Shown: piece after piece, positions 1 to 7,203 of the stretch
Layout: every line of letters starts with the position of its first letter
Numbering within the stretch: the stretch's first letter is position 1
Source: Trueperaceae bacterium
GTDB lineage: Bacteria; Deinococcota; Deinococci; Deinococcales; Trueperaceae
Direction of reading: 5' to 3'
Assembly (NCBI GenBank): GCA_003567075.1
Contig: PXAU01000017.1
Location: 1 to 8,409 of the forward strand
DNA length: 8,409 bases
Position numbers and translations under genes: made by a program
Notes under the pieces: model-generated
Seen by the model: only the letters and a program-made list of their open reading frames with translations
What the model was told of the DNA's origin: nothing
Database searches by the model: none

Positions 1-17
1 CATCCCGTTCGGCGACC

Positions 18-995
18 ATGAACGCCGGCGACCCTGTCGTGCCCACCGTCACCGGCTCCACGCTGCGGCCGGGTAGCGGCGTACGCCTTGACGGCCACGG
101 GCACGCCTGGATCGCCCCACCTTCGCTGGCCGACGAGCCGGTGCCTGCGCTCAACGACGAGGCCTTCCTGGTCAAGGGCCTGGCGCGCTTCGCGCAGGCC
201 GCCGATCCGCGCCGGGCGGCGCTGCTGGACTGCCAGGCGCCAGGAAGCGGTCGGGACGCCGCAGCGCTCGCCCGCATCGCCGCGAAGAGCGGCGTCGCGA
301 TCGCGGCCGTCACGGGCTTCCACTTCAGCCGCGCCTACCCGAAGGGGTTGCGCCCCTGGACGACCATCGACGGCGCCCTGGCGACCTTCATGCGCGAGCT
401 CGAGGGCGGGTTCCGGGAGGCACCGATGGCGCGGGCTGCCGCCCTCGCCGCCGCGTACGCCGGCGAACCCGTCGAGGGCGACCCCTGCTGGGAAGCGGCG
501 ATCGAGGCGTGCAAGCAGACCGACGCGCTGCTCGTGGTGCATACCGAGGCCGGCGCCGGCGTCGAGGCGCTCGTCGCCTGGTTGCAGGAGCGTGCCGTAC
601 CACCGGAGCGCCTCTACCTCCTCGACGTCGATCAGCGCGCAGACGAGGGACTGCACGCGGAACTCGCGGCAGCAGGCACGCTCCTCGGTTTCGCCTCGTC
701 GCTGCGGACGGGCGCCAACGACGATTTCACACCCTTCGCGCTCCTCGCGCAGCTGCTCGAACACGGCCTCGCTGGCTCGGTCGCCCTCGGGCTCGATCTC
801 CACTCGCCCGCGCAGTGGCGGCGCAGCGACGACACCGCGCCGGCGGCGGCAGGACCAGCGGCCCTCGTCACCGTCGTGGAGCAGCGGCTCCGCGATCTCG
901 GCACGACCGAGGACGACATCGACGCGCTCTTGGGCGGCACGCTCCTCGAGCGCGCAGCCCGGCCGGAAGTAGCGTTCGCGGCACGCCAGCCATAG
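18..995 (+). CDS. Phosphotriesterase-family (amidohydrolase-fold) protein with altered metal site
   Basis: The 325-residue protein resembles the phosphotriesterase (PTE) branch of the amidohydrolase superfamily, TIM-barrel metalloenzymes that hydrolyse esters or lactones. Visible family landmarks are the strand-1 HxH motif (H27, H29 in DGHGHAW), the segment LLDCQAPGSGRDAAALARIA (69-88), the TGFH turn (99-102), HTE (175-177), the segment around VPPERLYLL (194-202), and an Asp at the end of a late strand (D260 in LGLD). Two usual ligands are not evident. Where relatives have a His-x-Asp strand end (like CHMD) this protein has DVD (203-205), and no carboxylatable Lys is seen around residues 135-150, where MARAAALAAAYAGEP occurs. 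It may therefore bind one metal, use other residues, or be non-catalytic. No Shine-Dalgarno site is visible in the 17 bases before the ATG, and the frame is open to the window edge, so the true start could lie upstream. The substrate is unknown. The link to the downstream phosphofructokinase gene is positional only. Confidence 0.72.
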   Translation: MNAGDPVVPTVTGSTLRPGSGVRLDGHGHAWIAPPSLADEPVPALNDEAFLVKGLARFAQAADPRRAALLDCQAPGSGRDAAALARIAAKSGVAIAAVTGFHFSRAYPKGLRPWTTIDGALATFMRELEGGFREAPMARAAALAAAYAGEPVEGDPCWEAAIEACKQTDALLVVHTEAGAGVEALVAWLQERAVPPERLYLLDVDQRADEGLHAELAAAGTLLGFASSLRTGANDDFTPFALLAQLLEHGLAGSVALGLDLHSPAQWRRSDDTAPAAAGPAALVTVVEQRLRDLGTTEDDIDALLGGTLLERAARPEVAFAARQP

Positions 996-1155
996 CCGAC
1001 GAGGCACCGCTGGCTACCGCGCGCGCTGTACATCGCGCCTACGGGCTCGCCGCCGCGCCGCGCCTCACGACTCGTTCGGTATCATTGCCGGCGGCCGCCC
1101 ACGCAGCTGTGGAAACCGCGCGATAATGGATCGCGAGAGGACGGAGGGATTTACC
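996..1155. promoter_or_regulatory. Intergenic region upstream of the phosphofructokinase gene
   Basis: This 160-base gap probably holds the end of the first transcript and the promoter of the next gene. A short perfect 5-bp stem (GCGCG at 1021-1025 with CGCGC at 1034-1038, 8-base loop) has no T-run after it, so it is a weak terminator candidate. Two AT-richer boxes stand out: TATCAT at 1080-1085 and GATAAT at 1122-1127. Either could serve as a -10 element. Neither has a convincing -35 hexamer 16-18 bases upstream, so I cannot choose between them. Confidence 0.3.
1143..1148 (+). promoter_or_regulatory. Shine-Dalgarno site that sets the phosphofructokinase start
   Basis: GGAGGG lies seven bases before the ATG at 1156. 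It decides the start in favour of 1156 over the in-frame ATG at 1126, which has no such site. The protein beginning at 1156 opens with the standard family N-terminus MRIGILTGGG. Confidence 0.85.
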
Positions 1156-2301
1156 ATGCGCATCGGCATCCTCACCGGCGGGGGCGACGTCCCCGGCCTG
1201 AACGCCTGCATCAAGGGCGTCGTCTACCGCTTGGCAGGCCAGGGGCACGAGGTGGTCGGCATCCGCCGCGGCTGGGGCGGGCTCACCTACACCAACCCCG
1301 ACGACCCGAAGACGATCGAGACGAACCTGCTGCCCTTGACCAAGAACACCGTCCGCACGGTGGACCGGACAGGCGGCACCTTCCTGCATTCCTCGCGGAC
1401 CAACCCCGGCAAGGTGAAGGGGCCGCAGGTGCCCGACTTCCTCGCCGACCAGTACAAGGGCGAGGGCCCGCACGACCTCACACCGCACGTGCTGCGCGTG
1501 TTGAAGTCGCAGGGCATCGACGTCCTGCTCCCCATCGGCGGCGACGACACGCTCTCATACGGGCTGCGCGTCCACAACGAAGGCTTCCCCGTCATCGCGA
1601 TCCCGAAGACGATGGACAACGACGTCCACGGTACCGATTACGCCCTGGGCTTCTCCACCGCCGTGAGCCGCGGCGTGGAGTTCATCCACAACCTGCGCAC
1701 GCCGACGGGCTCGCACGAGCGCATCGCGGTGGTGGAGTTCTTCGGGCGCTACAGCGGCGACACGTCGTTGATCAGCGCGTACCTCGCGGGCGCGGACCGC
1801 GCCATCATCTCCGAGGTGCCCTTCGACGTCGACAAGCTCAGCCAGCTGCTGATGGAGGACAAGGCCGCGAACCCGTCCCACTACGCGATCATGACGATCT
1901 CGGAGGGTGCCCGTTTCGCCGACGGCGACATGGTGCTGAGCGGCGAGGCCGACGCCTACGGCCACCGCAAGCTCGGCGGAATCGGCCTCTTGACGGCCGA
2001 CCTGATCAAGAAGCGGACCGGGCAGGACACGGTCTACCAACAGGTGGGGTACCTGATGCGTGCGGGCGCACCCGATTCGCTCGACCTGATGGTCGCCTCG
2101 AACTACGCGGTGATGGCCGCCGACCTCGCCGTCGCAGGCGAGTCGGGGCACATGGTCGCGCTGCGCGACGGCAAGTACACCCACGTGCCGATCTCGGTGA
2201 CCGGCGAGGGCCTCAAGCGCGTGGACGTGGACGAACTCTACGACCTCGAGGCGTACCGGCCCAAGGTCCGCCACGTGATCGGGAGGCCGATGTTCCTCTA
2301 G
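1156..2301 (+). CDS. 6-phosphofructokinase, probably pyrophosphate-dependent
   Basis: This 381-residue protein belongs to the PfkA family, which phosphorylates fructose 6-phosphate to fructose 1,6-bisphosphate in cytosolic glycolysis. Landmarks are the N-terminal loop TGGGDVPGLN (7-16), GGDD (128-131), PKTMDND (150-156) with the expected catalytic base D154, the sugar-phosphate segment FFGRYSG (195-201), SEGA (249-252) with E250, and GYLMRAGAP (298-306) with R302. In ATP-dependent enzymes of the E. coli type the two nucleotide-discriminating positions are Gly, in GGDG and PGT. Here they are Asp131 and Lys151, the combination associated with PPi-dependent enzymes, whose reaction is reversible. 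PPi use is therefore favoured but is an inference from motifs. The length suits a bacterial enzyme of this clade, a little longer than E. coli PfkA. The frame also opens 30 bases earlier, but the ribosome site and N-terminus support this start. Confidence 0.93.
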   Translation: MRIGILTGGGDVPGLNACIKGVVYRLAGQGHEVVGIRRGWGGLTYTNPDDPKTIETNLLPLTKNTVRTVDRTGGTFLHSSRTNPGKVKGPQVPDFLADQYKGEGPHDLTPHVLRVLKSQGIDVLLPIGGDDTLSYGLRVHNEGFPVIAIPKTMDNDVHGTDYALGFSTAVSRGVEFIHNLRTPTGSHERIAVVEFFGRYSGDTSLISAYLAGADRAIISEVPFDVDKLSQLLMEDKAANPSHYAIMTISEGARFADGDMVLSGEADAYGHRKLGGIGLLTADLIKKRTGQDTVYQQVGYLMRAGAPDSLDLMVASNYAVMAADLAVAGESGHMVALRDGKYTHVPISVTGEGLKRVDVDELYDLEAYRPKVRHVIGRPMFL

Positions 2302-2314
2302 GCACGTCCATCAC

Positions 2315-2356
2315 GGTCGGAGCCCGCAGGGATGGCATTCGCCGCGGGCCCCGACC
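2315..2356. terminator. Stem-loop between convergent genes, candidate bidirectional terminator
   Basis: GGTCGGAGCCCGC (2315-2327) pairs with GCGGGCCCCGACC (2344-2356) at 12 of 13 positions; the only mismatch is A2321 against C2350. The 16-base loop can itself fold a 3-bp GGC/GCC hairpin (2334-2336 with 2341-2343). The structure sits 13 bases past the phosphofructokinase stop and 17 bases past the peptidase stop on the other strand, exactly where a shared terminator belongs. Neither side has a T-run, so it is not a classical intrinsic terminator. It may block exonucleases or work with a factor. Confidence 0.7.
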
Positions 2357-2373
2357 GCAACGTCGTCCCCGCG

Positions 2374-3519
2374 CTACTCGATCACCAGCAGCTCGCGGAA
2401 GCCCGTCGTCAGCGCCTGGCCCCCCTCCGGCCGCACCACCACCACGTCCTCCACGCGTGCCGAGAACGTGTCGAAGCGGGTGATGCTCGGCTCCACCGTG
2501 AACAGCATGCCCTCCTGGAGGGGCGTGCCGTCGCCGGCGGTCAGGAACGGTGGCTCGTGGACGTCGAGCCCGATGGCGTGCCCCAGTCGGTGGCGGAAGG
2601 CCTCGCCGTAGCCGGCGGCATCGATCACCTCGCGCGCCGCCGCGTCGGCCTCGGCCGCCGTCGCTGACCCGGCCCGCAGCGCCGCGATGCCGGCCGCCTG
2701 CGACGCCATCACCGGCTCGAACACCTCGCGGTAGGCGGCGTCGGGTTCGCCGAAGAAGACGGTGCGGCCGAAGTCGTAGCAGTAACCGTCCAGGATCGCA
2801 CCGAAGTCGAAGAGGACCGACACGGGCGGCGTCAGCCTGCGCTTCCAGGTGACCTCGCGCTGGCCGAACAGCAGTGGGTGATGCGGCCCGGAGGTGTAGA
2901 GCGAGGTCGTGAACGACGGCCCCAGCGAACCGTGACGGCGGAGCTGGTGATCGATCTCGCTCACGATGTCGAGCTCGGTCATGCCGTGTACGAGCTTCTC
3001 CAACACGGCCGCGAAGGCGGCTTCCGTGATCGCGCCGGCGCGCCGCATCACGGCGATCTCCGCCTCGGACTTCACTGCTCGTAGCGGCCGCAGCAGCTCC
3101 GAGGCCGACACGAAGCTGGCCGTGGGCAACAGCTGCTGCAGGGCGCTCACGGTGGCCCCATGGGTGGCGTCGCCGATGGCGACGCGCGGCCGCTCGGGCA
3201 ACGCGAACCCCTCCAGGAAACCGCGCACCATCGCCACAGGGTCGTCGTGGTCCTGCAGCACGTGCAGGCGGACGTCGTCCGAGCCGGCGAGCCCGCCGAA
3301 CTCGGCGGTCATACGCGGCAGGGCGAGCACGGGCTGCTCGCTCGGCGTCAACCAGGCACCCTCCAACCAATCACCCGGGTGCATGACGGCGCCGTAGTTG
3401 GGCACGTCGCGCGGCACGCCCGTGAGGTACTGCAGGTCGGCCGACCGCGGGAAGAAGGCGAGGTCCGCTACCTCGGCAAGACGCTCCTGGAACACGCGCA
3501 TTCGTTGCTGGTACGCCAT
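2374..3519 (-). CDS. M24-family metallopeptidase, Xaa-Pro dipeptidase/aminopeptidase type
   Basis: The 381-residue protein has the two-domain layout of Xaa-Pro peptidases: an N-terminal creatinase-like domain (about 1-140) and a C-terminal 'pita-bread' catalytic domain (about 150-381). All five dinuclear metal ligands are in place: D238 (FDFGA), D249 (YDFGRT), H314 (RLGHAIGL), E343 (TVEPSI) and E357 (RVEDV). The accessory His in SGPHHP (about 211-216) and H321 in DVHEPP also match. Enzymes of this type cleave the bond next to proline in dipeptides or at peptide N-termini in the cytosol; no signal peptide is seen. ATG at 3519 is preferred, with a GGTGGTGG stretch about five bases upstream; the in-frame GTG at 3531 is less likely. 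The gene diverges from a peptide-type ABC transporter operon, suggesting that it processes imported peptides. Dipeptidase (PepQ-like) cannot be separated from aminopeptidase (PepP-like) by eye. Confidence 0.9.
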   Translation of the reverse strand: MAYQQRMRVFQERLAEVADLAFFPRSADLQYLTGVPRDVPNYGAVMHPGDWLEGAWLTPSEQPVLALPRMTAEFGGLAGSDDVRLHVLQDHDDPVAMVRGFLEGFALPERPRVAIGDATHGATVSALQQLLPTASFVSASELLRPLRAVKSEAEIAVMRRAGAITEAAFAAVLEKLVHGMTELDIVSEIDHQLRRHGSLGPSFTTSLYTSGPHHPLLFGQREVTWKRRLTPPVSVLFDFGAILDGYCYDFGRTVFFGEPDAAYREVFEPVMASQAAGIAALRAGSATAAEADAAAREVIDAAGYGEAFRHRLGHAIGLDVHEPPFLTAGDGTPLQEGMLFTVEPSITRFDTFSARVEDVVVVRPEGGQALTTGFRELLVIE

Positions 3520-3640
3520 GGGAACCACCACCGTTTCGGTCTGTCATCGCGTCGTCGTGCTATCTTCACGCCAGCCTGGGAAAGTATACGGGCCACGCTG
3601 GAGCACCCTGACTCCACCACGATCGTGAAGGAGAACGACC
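3520..3640. promoter_or_regulatory. Divergent promoter region between peptidase gene and transporter operon
   Basis: This 121-base region must drive both the minus-strand peptidase and the plus-strand transport operon. On the plus strand, TGCTATCTT (3558-3566) is an extended -10 type element, which would give a leader of about 70 bases. On the minus strand, TATACT (bases 3588 to 3583) matches the -10 consensus at five of six positions and would give a leader of about 55 bases. No good -35 box is visible for either. The two boxes are only 16 bases apart, so the two polymerases would compete, and one regulator could control both directions. GTATAC at 3584-3589 is a perfect 6-base palindrome within the minus-strand box. 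Confidence 0.5.
3628..3633 (+). promoter_or_regulatory. Shine-Dalgarno site of the solute-binding protein gene
   Basis: AAGGAG is seven bases before the ATG at 3641 and ten before the next ATG at 3644. This favours 3641 as the start codon. Confidence 0.85.
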
Positions 3641-5239
3641 ATGATGAAGCTCGCTGCGTCGACGCGCATCTCGGCGACCTCGTTCCTCGGGGCCGTCCTC
3701 CTGCTGGCCGGCATGGTCTTCAGCCTGGCCCAAGCCGAGGAAGTCCTCGTCATAGGCCACGCCGAGATCACCGAGGCGTACGACCCCGCCCACGCCTTCA
3801 ACCCCACCAGCGGCATGATCAACCGGGTCGCGTACGACACCCTGGTGACCTTCCCCGACGCCGACGCCAGCTCCATCGAACCGCTGCTGGCGGCGTCCTG
3901 GTCGATCTCGGACGACGGTCTGGTGTACACCTTCCACCTGCGCGACGACGTGTTCTTCCACAACGGCGCGCCCTTGACCGCCGAGGACGTGGTGTTCTCG
4001 TTCAACCGGCTGAAGTACATGCGGGCGCAGCCGTCGTTCCTGGCCGACCCGATCGCCTCGCTCGAGGCCGTCGACGAGCGCACGGTGGCGATCACGTTGG
4101 TCGATGCGCGCCCATCGTTCCTGGCGGAGCTCTGCAACACCGCCTTCTCGGTGGTCCACGCCGAGACGGTCCGCGCGAACGGGGGGACGGACGCCGAGGA
4201 CGCCGGCGAGACCGACACCGCCATGCGTTTCCTCAACCAGACCTCCGTCGGTACCGGGCCCTACATCCTGGAGAGCTGGTCGCCGCAGGATCGCACCACG
4301 CTGGTGCGCAACCCTGACTACTGGGGCGAGCAGCCCTACTTCGACCGCGTCATCATCGTGAACATCCCTGAGGCGGCCACCCAGCGCGTCGCGCTGGTGG
4401 CGGGCAACATCGACCTCGCCACCGACCTGACCCCCGACCAGGTGGTCGCGCTCGAGGGCAATGACGACATCGAGATCTTCCTCGGACCCGGCCGCTGGAC
4501 ACACTTCCTGCTGCTGAACCGCGACCCCGAGATCGGTGGTCCGGTGTCGAACCCGCTGGTGGGGCAGGCCGTGCGCTACGCCCTCGACTACGAGGGCTAC
4601 CGTGAGCTGTGGGCCGGCAGCGTCACCCCCGGCAGCAACATGTGGGTCGGCCTGGCCGGCGCCTTCGGCCAGGACCAGGCGGTCGAGCGCGACCTCGAGC
4701 GGGCCAGGGCGTACATGGCGGAAGCAGGTTACCCGGACGGCTTCGAGATCACCCTCCACTACCCCGACCTCACCTGGGCCGGCGTGGGCCTGAGCACGAA
4801 CGCCCAGAAGCTGCAGGCCGACCTGGCGGAGATCGGGATCACCGCACGGTTGCTGCCAGGCGAGGTGCAGGTGGCACTCGAGGGCTATCGCAGCGGCGTC
4901 CAGGGTTTCGGCTACTGGTTCTGGGGACCGGACAAGCTCGACCCGATCGACTTCCTGGAGTTCGTGCCCGGCGGCAAGGTCGCCGGTGAGCGCGCCCGCT
5001 GGACCGAGGACATGGTCGACGACGAGATCATGGCGCTCATCGCGCGCGCGGGCGTCGAGACCGACCCCGACGCGCGCCTCGAGATCTTCGCGCAGCTGCA
5101 GGCGTACGCGCAGCAAGACAGCGCCTTCGTGCCGTTCAACGTGCCCGCCGTCCAAACCGCCTACAGCGCCACCCTCGAGGGCTACCTCTGGCACCCGCAG
5201 TGGGGTCTCGACATGGCGCTCCTCAGCCGCACGAACTAG
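3641..5239 (+). CDS. ABC transporter substrate-binding protein, family 5 (peptide/nickel type)
   Basis: This 532-residue protein is the extracytoplasmic receptor of a peptide-type ABC importer (SBP_bac_5; relatives DppA, OppA, NikA). Residues 1-32 form a signal peptide: basic residues K3 and R9, a hydrophobic core about 15-29, and an AQA cleavage site with the mature protein starting EEV at 33. No lipobox Cys is present, so it should be free in the periplasm or wall space rather than a lipoprotein. The family hallmark lies at about 80-122, including PLLAASWSISDDG, FHLRDDVFFHNG and LTAEDVVFSFNRL. The length is normal. It heads an operon with two permease genes and diverges from a proline-bond peptidase gene, which makes peptides a reasonable ligand guess. 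Family 5 proteins also bind sugars, nickel, glutathione and other ligands, so the substrate is not assigned. Confidence 0.93.
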   Translation: MMKLAASTRISATSFLGAVLLLAGMVFSLAQAEEVLVIGHAEITEAYDPAHAFNPTSGMINRVAYDTLVTFPDADASSIEPLLAASWSISDDGLVYTFHLRDDVFFHNGAPLTAEDVVFSFNRLKYMRAQPSFLADPIASLEAVDERTVAITLVDARPSFLAELCNTAFSVVHAETVRANGGTDAEDAGETDTAMRFLNQTSVGTGPYILESWSPQDRTTLVRNPDYWGEQPYFDRVIIVNIPEAATQRVALVAGNIDLATDLTPDQVVALEGNDDIEIFLGPGRWTHFLLLNRDPEIGGPVSNPLVGQAVRYALDYEGYRELWAGSVTPGSNMWVGLAGAFGQDQAVERDLERARAYMAEAGYPDGFEITLHYPDLTWAGVGLSTNAQKLQADLAEIGITARLLPGEVQVALEGYRSGVQGFGYWFWGPDKLDPIDFLEFVPGGKVAGERARWTEDMVDDEIMALIARAGVETDPDARLEIFAQLQAYAQQDSAFVPFNVPAVQTAYSATLEGYLWHPQWGLDMALLSRTN

Positions 5240-5256
5240 GTCCCCATCGCGTAGCA

Positions 5257-5290
5257 TCGGGGGGGTGGTCCAGCGCGTCCGCTCCCCCGA
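5257..5290 (+). other. Strong intercistronic stem-loop between binding-protein and permease genes
   Basis: Bases 5257-5268 (TCGGGGGGGTGG) pair with 5279-5290 (CCGCTCCCCCGA) over 12 consecutive positions, two of them G-U wobbles, around a 10-base loop. It lies 17 bases after the binding-protein stop and ends 24 bases before the permease ATG. No T-run follows. In many ABC importer operons such a structure protects the 3' end of the binding-protein message, or partly stops transcription, so that the receptor is made in excess over the permeases. That role is inferred from position and stability. Confidence 0.65.
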
Positions 5291-5314
5291 CCTCGTACCG
5301 CCCCTCGATCCCTG

Positions 5315-6334
5315 ATGCCCCTCTACCAGTACCTCCTCCGCCGCGTCATCTTCGCCATCCCGCTGGTGCTCGGGATCACCGTCGTGGCGTTCCTCATCGC
5401 CAACGCCATCCCGGCCGACCCCATCAACGCGAACCTGCCGCAGAGCGCGCTCAACAACGAGCAACTCGTGGCCGCGTTCCGCGAGAAGTGGGGGCTCGAC
5501 CAGCCGCTGCACGTCCAGTACCTCACCTACCTGGGCAACCTGCTGCAGGGCGACATGGGTGTCTCGATACGCACGAACCAGCCGGTGCTCGACGACATCC
5601 GCCAGTTCCTGCCCGCCACCATCGAGCTGGCGACCACGGCGATCGTCGTGGGGCTGCTGCTGGGTGTCAGCTTCGGGGTGGTGTCGGCGGTGTGGCGGAA
5701 CTCGCCGCTCGATTACCTGGTGCGCGTCTTCGCCCTGATCGGCGTCAGCTTCCCCGTCTTCCTGCTGGCCCTGATCGGGCTCTCGGTGTTGCACGCCCAA
5801 CTCGGTTGGGTGGCCGGGCCCGGCCGGCTGGACTTCCTCGTCCAACGACCGCCGCACGTGACCGGCCTCTACACGCTCGACAGCCTGTTGGCGGGGCAGT
5901 GGGGCACGTTCAGGAACGCCGCGTACCACCTGGTCCTCCCGAGCTTGGTGCTCGGTCTGTACGTGTCGGGCATCATCGCCCGCATCACGCGTTCCTCGCT
6001 GCTGGAGGTGCTGAACAGCGATTTCGTCCGCACCGCCCGCGCCAAGGGGCAGCGTGAGTTCTTCGTGATCATGCGGCACGGGCTCTCCAACGCGCTCATC
6101 CCCGTCGTGACCCTGCTGGGCGTGCTCTACGGCAACCTCCTCGCCGGCGCCGTGCTCACGGAGGCCATCTTAGCCTGGCCCGGCATCGGTCGCTACGCCT
6201 ATCGGGCGTCGACCTCGCAGGACTTCCCCGCCATCATGGGCGTCAGCATGCTGATCGCCCTGATCTACGTGATCGCGAACTTCATCGTCGACCTGATGTA
6301 CTTCTTCATCGACCCCCGGATCCGGTACGCGTGA
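5315..6334 (+). CDS. ABC transporter permease, DppB/OppB type
   Basis: This 339-residue integral membrane protein is the first permease subunit of the importer. Six hydrophobic segments are visible at about 11-31, 101-127, 134-160, 206-226, 261-287 and 304-332. The long external loop after the first segment is typical of DppB/OppB. The cytoplasmic coupling (EAA) loop is at 231-245 (EVLNSDFVRTARAKG), and the family motif EAILAWPGIGRYA lies at 284-296. No Shine-Dalgarno sequence precedes the ATG and no alternative start is seen in the upstream frame back to the hairpin. The N-terminus MPLYQYLLRR matches the family, so the start is likely right but translation may be weak. The partner permease gene overlaps its stop codon. 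Confidence 0.93.
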   Translation: MPLYQYLLRRVIFAIPLVLGITVVAFLIANAIPADPINANLPQSALNNEQLVAAFREKWGLDQPLHVQYLTYLGNLLQGDMGVSIRTNQPVLDDIRQFLPATIELATTAIVVGLLLGVSFGVVSAVWRNSPLDYLVRVFALIGVSFPVFLLALIGLSVLHAQLGWVAGPGRLDFLVQRPPHVTGLYTLDSLLAGQWGTFRNAAYHLVLPSLVLGLYVSGIIARITRSSLLEVLNSDFVRTARAKGQREFFVIMRHGLSNALIPVVTLLGVLYGNLLAGAVLTEAILAWPGIGRYAYRASTSQDFPAIMGVSMLIALIYVIANFIVDLMYFFIDPRIRYA

Positions 6335-7203
6335 TCACGCCCGTCGCCAAGCCGGTCACGGTACCGGCGTCGAACCTCCGGCGCCGCCTGCGCCAGCTCC
6401 GACGGCAACCCGCCATGATCATCGGCCTCGTCGTGATCGTCGCCTGGTTCGCGCTGGCGTTGCTCGCGCCCGTGCTGGCGCCGTACCCACCGCTCGAGCA
6501 GAACATCCAGAACCGCTTGCAGCCGCCGAACGACACCTATCGCCTCGGCACCGACGAACTCGGTCGCGACGTGTTGAGCCGCGTCCTGTACGGTGGCCGC
6601 ATCACGATTCCCGCGGGGTTGGCCGTCGTCGTGATCAACAGCATCGTCGGCTGGCTCGTCGGCGCCGTCGCCGGTTTCGCCGGTCGCGCCTGGGACGAGG
6701 TCATGATGCGCGTGACAGAGCTCTTCATGGCCTTCCCGACCATCATCTTGGCGATGGCGGTCACGGCTGCCTTGGGCCCGGAGATCCGCAATGCGGTACT
6801 CGCGCTCGTCATCGTTCGCTGGACCAACTACGCGCGCCTCACGCGCGGGCTCGTCATCGAGGCCAAGACCGCCGAGTACGTCACGGCCACCCGCAGCCTT
6901 GGTGCCAGGAACCCCTACCTGCTGTTCAAGACCCTGCTCCCGAACACCATCGCCCCGGTGGTCGTGTACGGCTCGCTCGACATCGGCAACGCGATCCTCC
7001 TCTTCGCGGGGCTCAGCTTCCTCGGCCTCGGTCCGGAGCCGTCGTCGCCGGAGTGGGGCCGGATGATCTCGATCGGTATCCACTTCTTCGACCAGTGGTG
7101 GATGTGGCTCTTCCCCGGCCTGGCGATCGCCAGCCTGGTGATGGCCTTCAACTTCATCGGCGACGGCCTGCGCGACATGCTCGATCCACGGACGAGGACG
7201 TAA
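6331..7203 (+). CDS. ABC transporter permease, DppC/OppC type
   Basis: The 290-residue second permease pairs with the DppB-type subunit to form the membrane channel. A basic N-terminal tail (to about residue 27) is followed by hydrophobic segments at about 29-51, 91-116, 131-149, 152-167, 206-230 and 256-277. Family signatures are LGTDELGRDVLSRVLYGGR (72-90), the EAA coupling loop EAKTAEYVTATRSLG (177-191), FLGLGPEPSSPEWGRM (230-245) and FIGDGLRDMLDPR (275-287). It starts with GTG inside the four-base GTGA overlap with the upstream stop (6331-6334), which indicates translational coupling and roughly equal synthesis. The GTG has only a weak ribosome site. No ATPase subunit gene follows in the window; the next genes belong to toxin-antitoxin loci on both strands. 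Confidence 0.93.
   Translation: MITPVAKPVTVPASNLRRRLRQLRRQPAMIIGLVVIVAWFALALLAPVLAPYPPLEQNIQNRLQPPNDTYRLGTDELGRDVLSRVLYGGRITIPAGLAVVVINSIVGWLVGAVAGFAGRAWDEVMMRVTELFMAFPTIILAMAVTAALGPEIRNAVLALVIVRWTNYARLTRGLVIEAKTAEYVTATRSLGARNPYLLFKTLLPNTIAPVVVYGSLDIGNAILLFAGLSFLGLGPEPSSPEWGRMISIGIHFFDQWWMWLFPGLAIASLVMAFNFIGDGLRDMLDPRTRT

Noticed and set aside
1126..1155. Ten-codon N-terminal extension of the phosphofructokinase from an upstream ATG
   Set aside because: The ribosome site GGAGGG is placed for the ATG at 1156, and family proteins begin with the glycine-rich loop only a few residues from the start.
2213..3370. A 385-codon minus-strand frame overlapping the M24 peptidase gene
   Set aside because: Its product is dominated by Arg, Ala and Gly with no recognisable motif. 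It is a frame shadow of the peptidase gene, which has all five metal ligands.
3529..3531. GTG start for the M24 peptidase
   Set aside because: ATG at 3519 is only four codons downstream, has a better-placed G-rich ribosome site, and gives a family-typical N-terminus.
5239..5262. Hairpin from CCCC just after the binding-protein stop pairing with the following G-run
   Set aside because: Only four G-C pairs form and the intervening bases do not pair. The same G-run makes a much longer stem with the downstream C-rich arm at 5279-5290.
3566..6079. An 837-codon open frame on the minus strand antisense to the binding-protein and permease genes
   Set aside because: The predicted protein is a run of H, D, R, E, G and V without any domain, as expected from the antisense of GC-rich membrane and periplasmic protein genes. 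The sense-strand proteins have clear family motifs.
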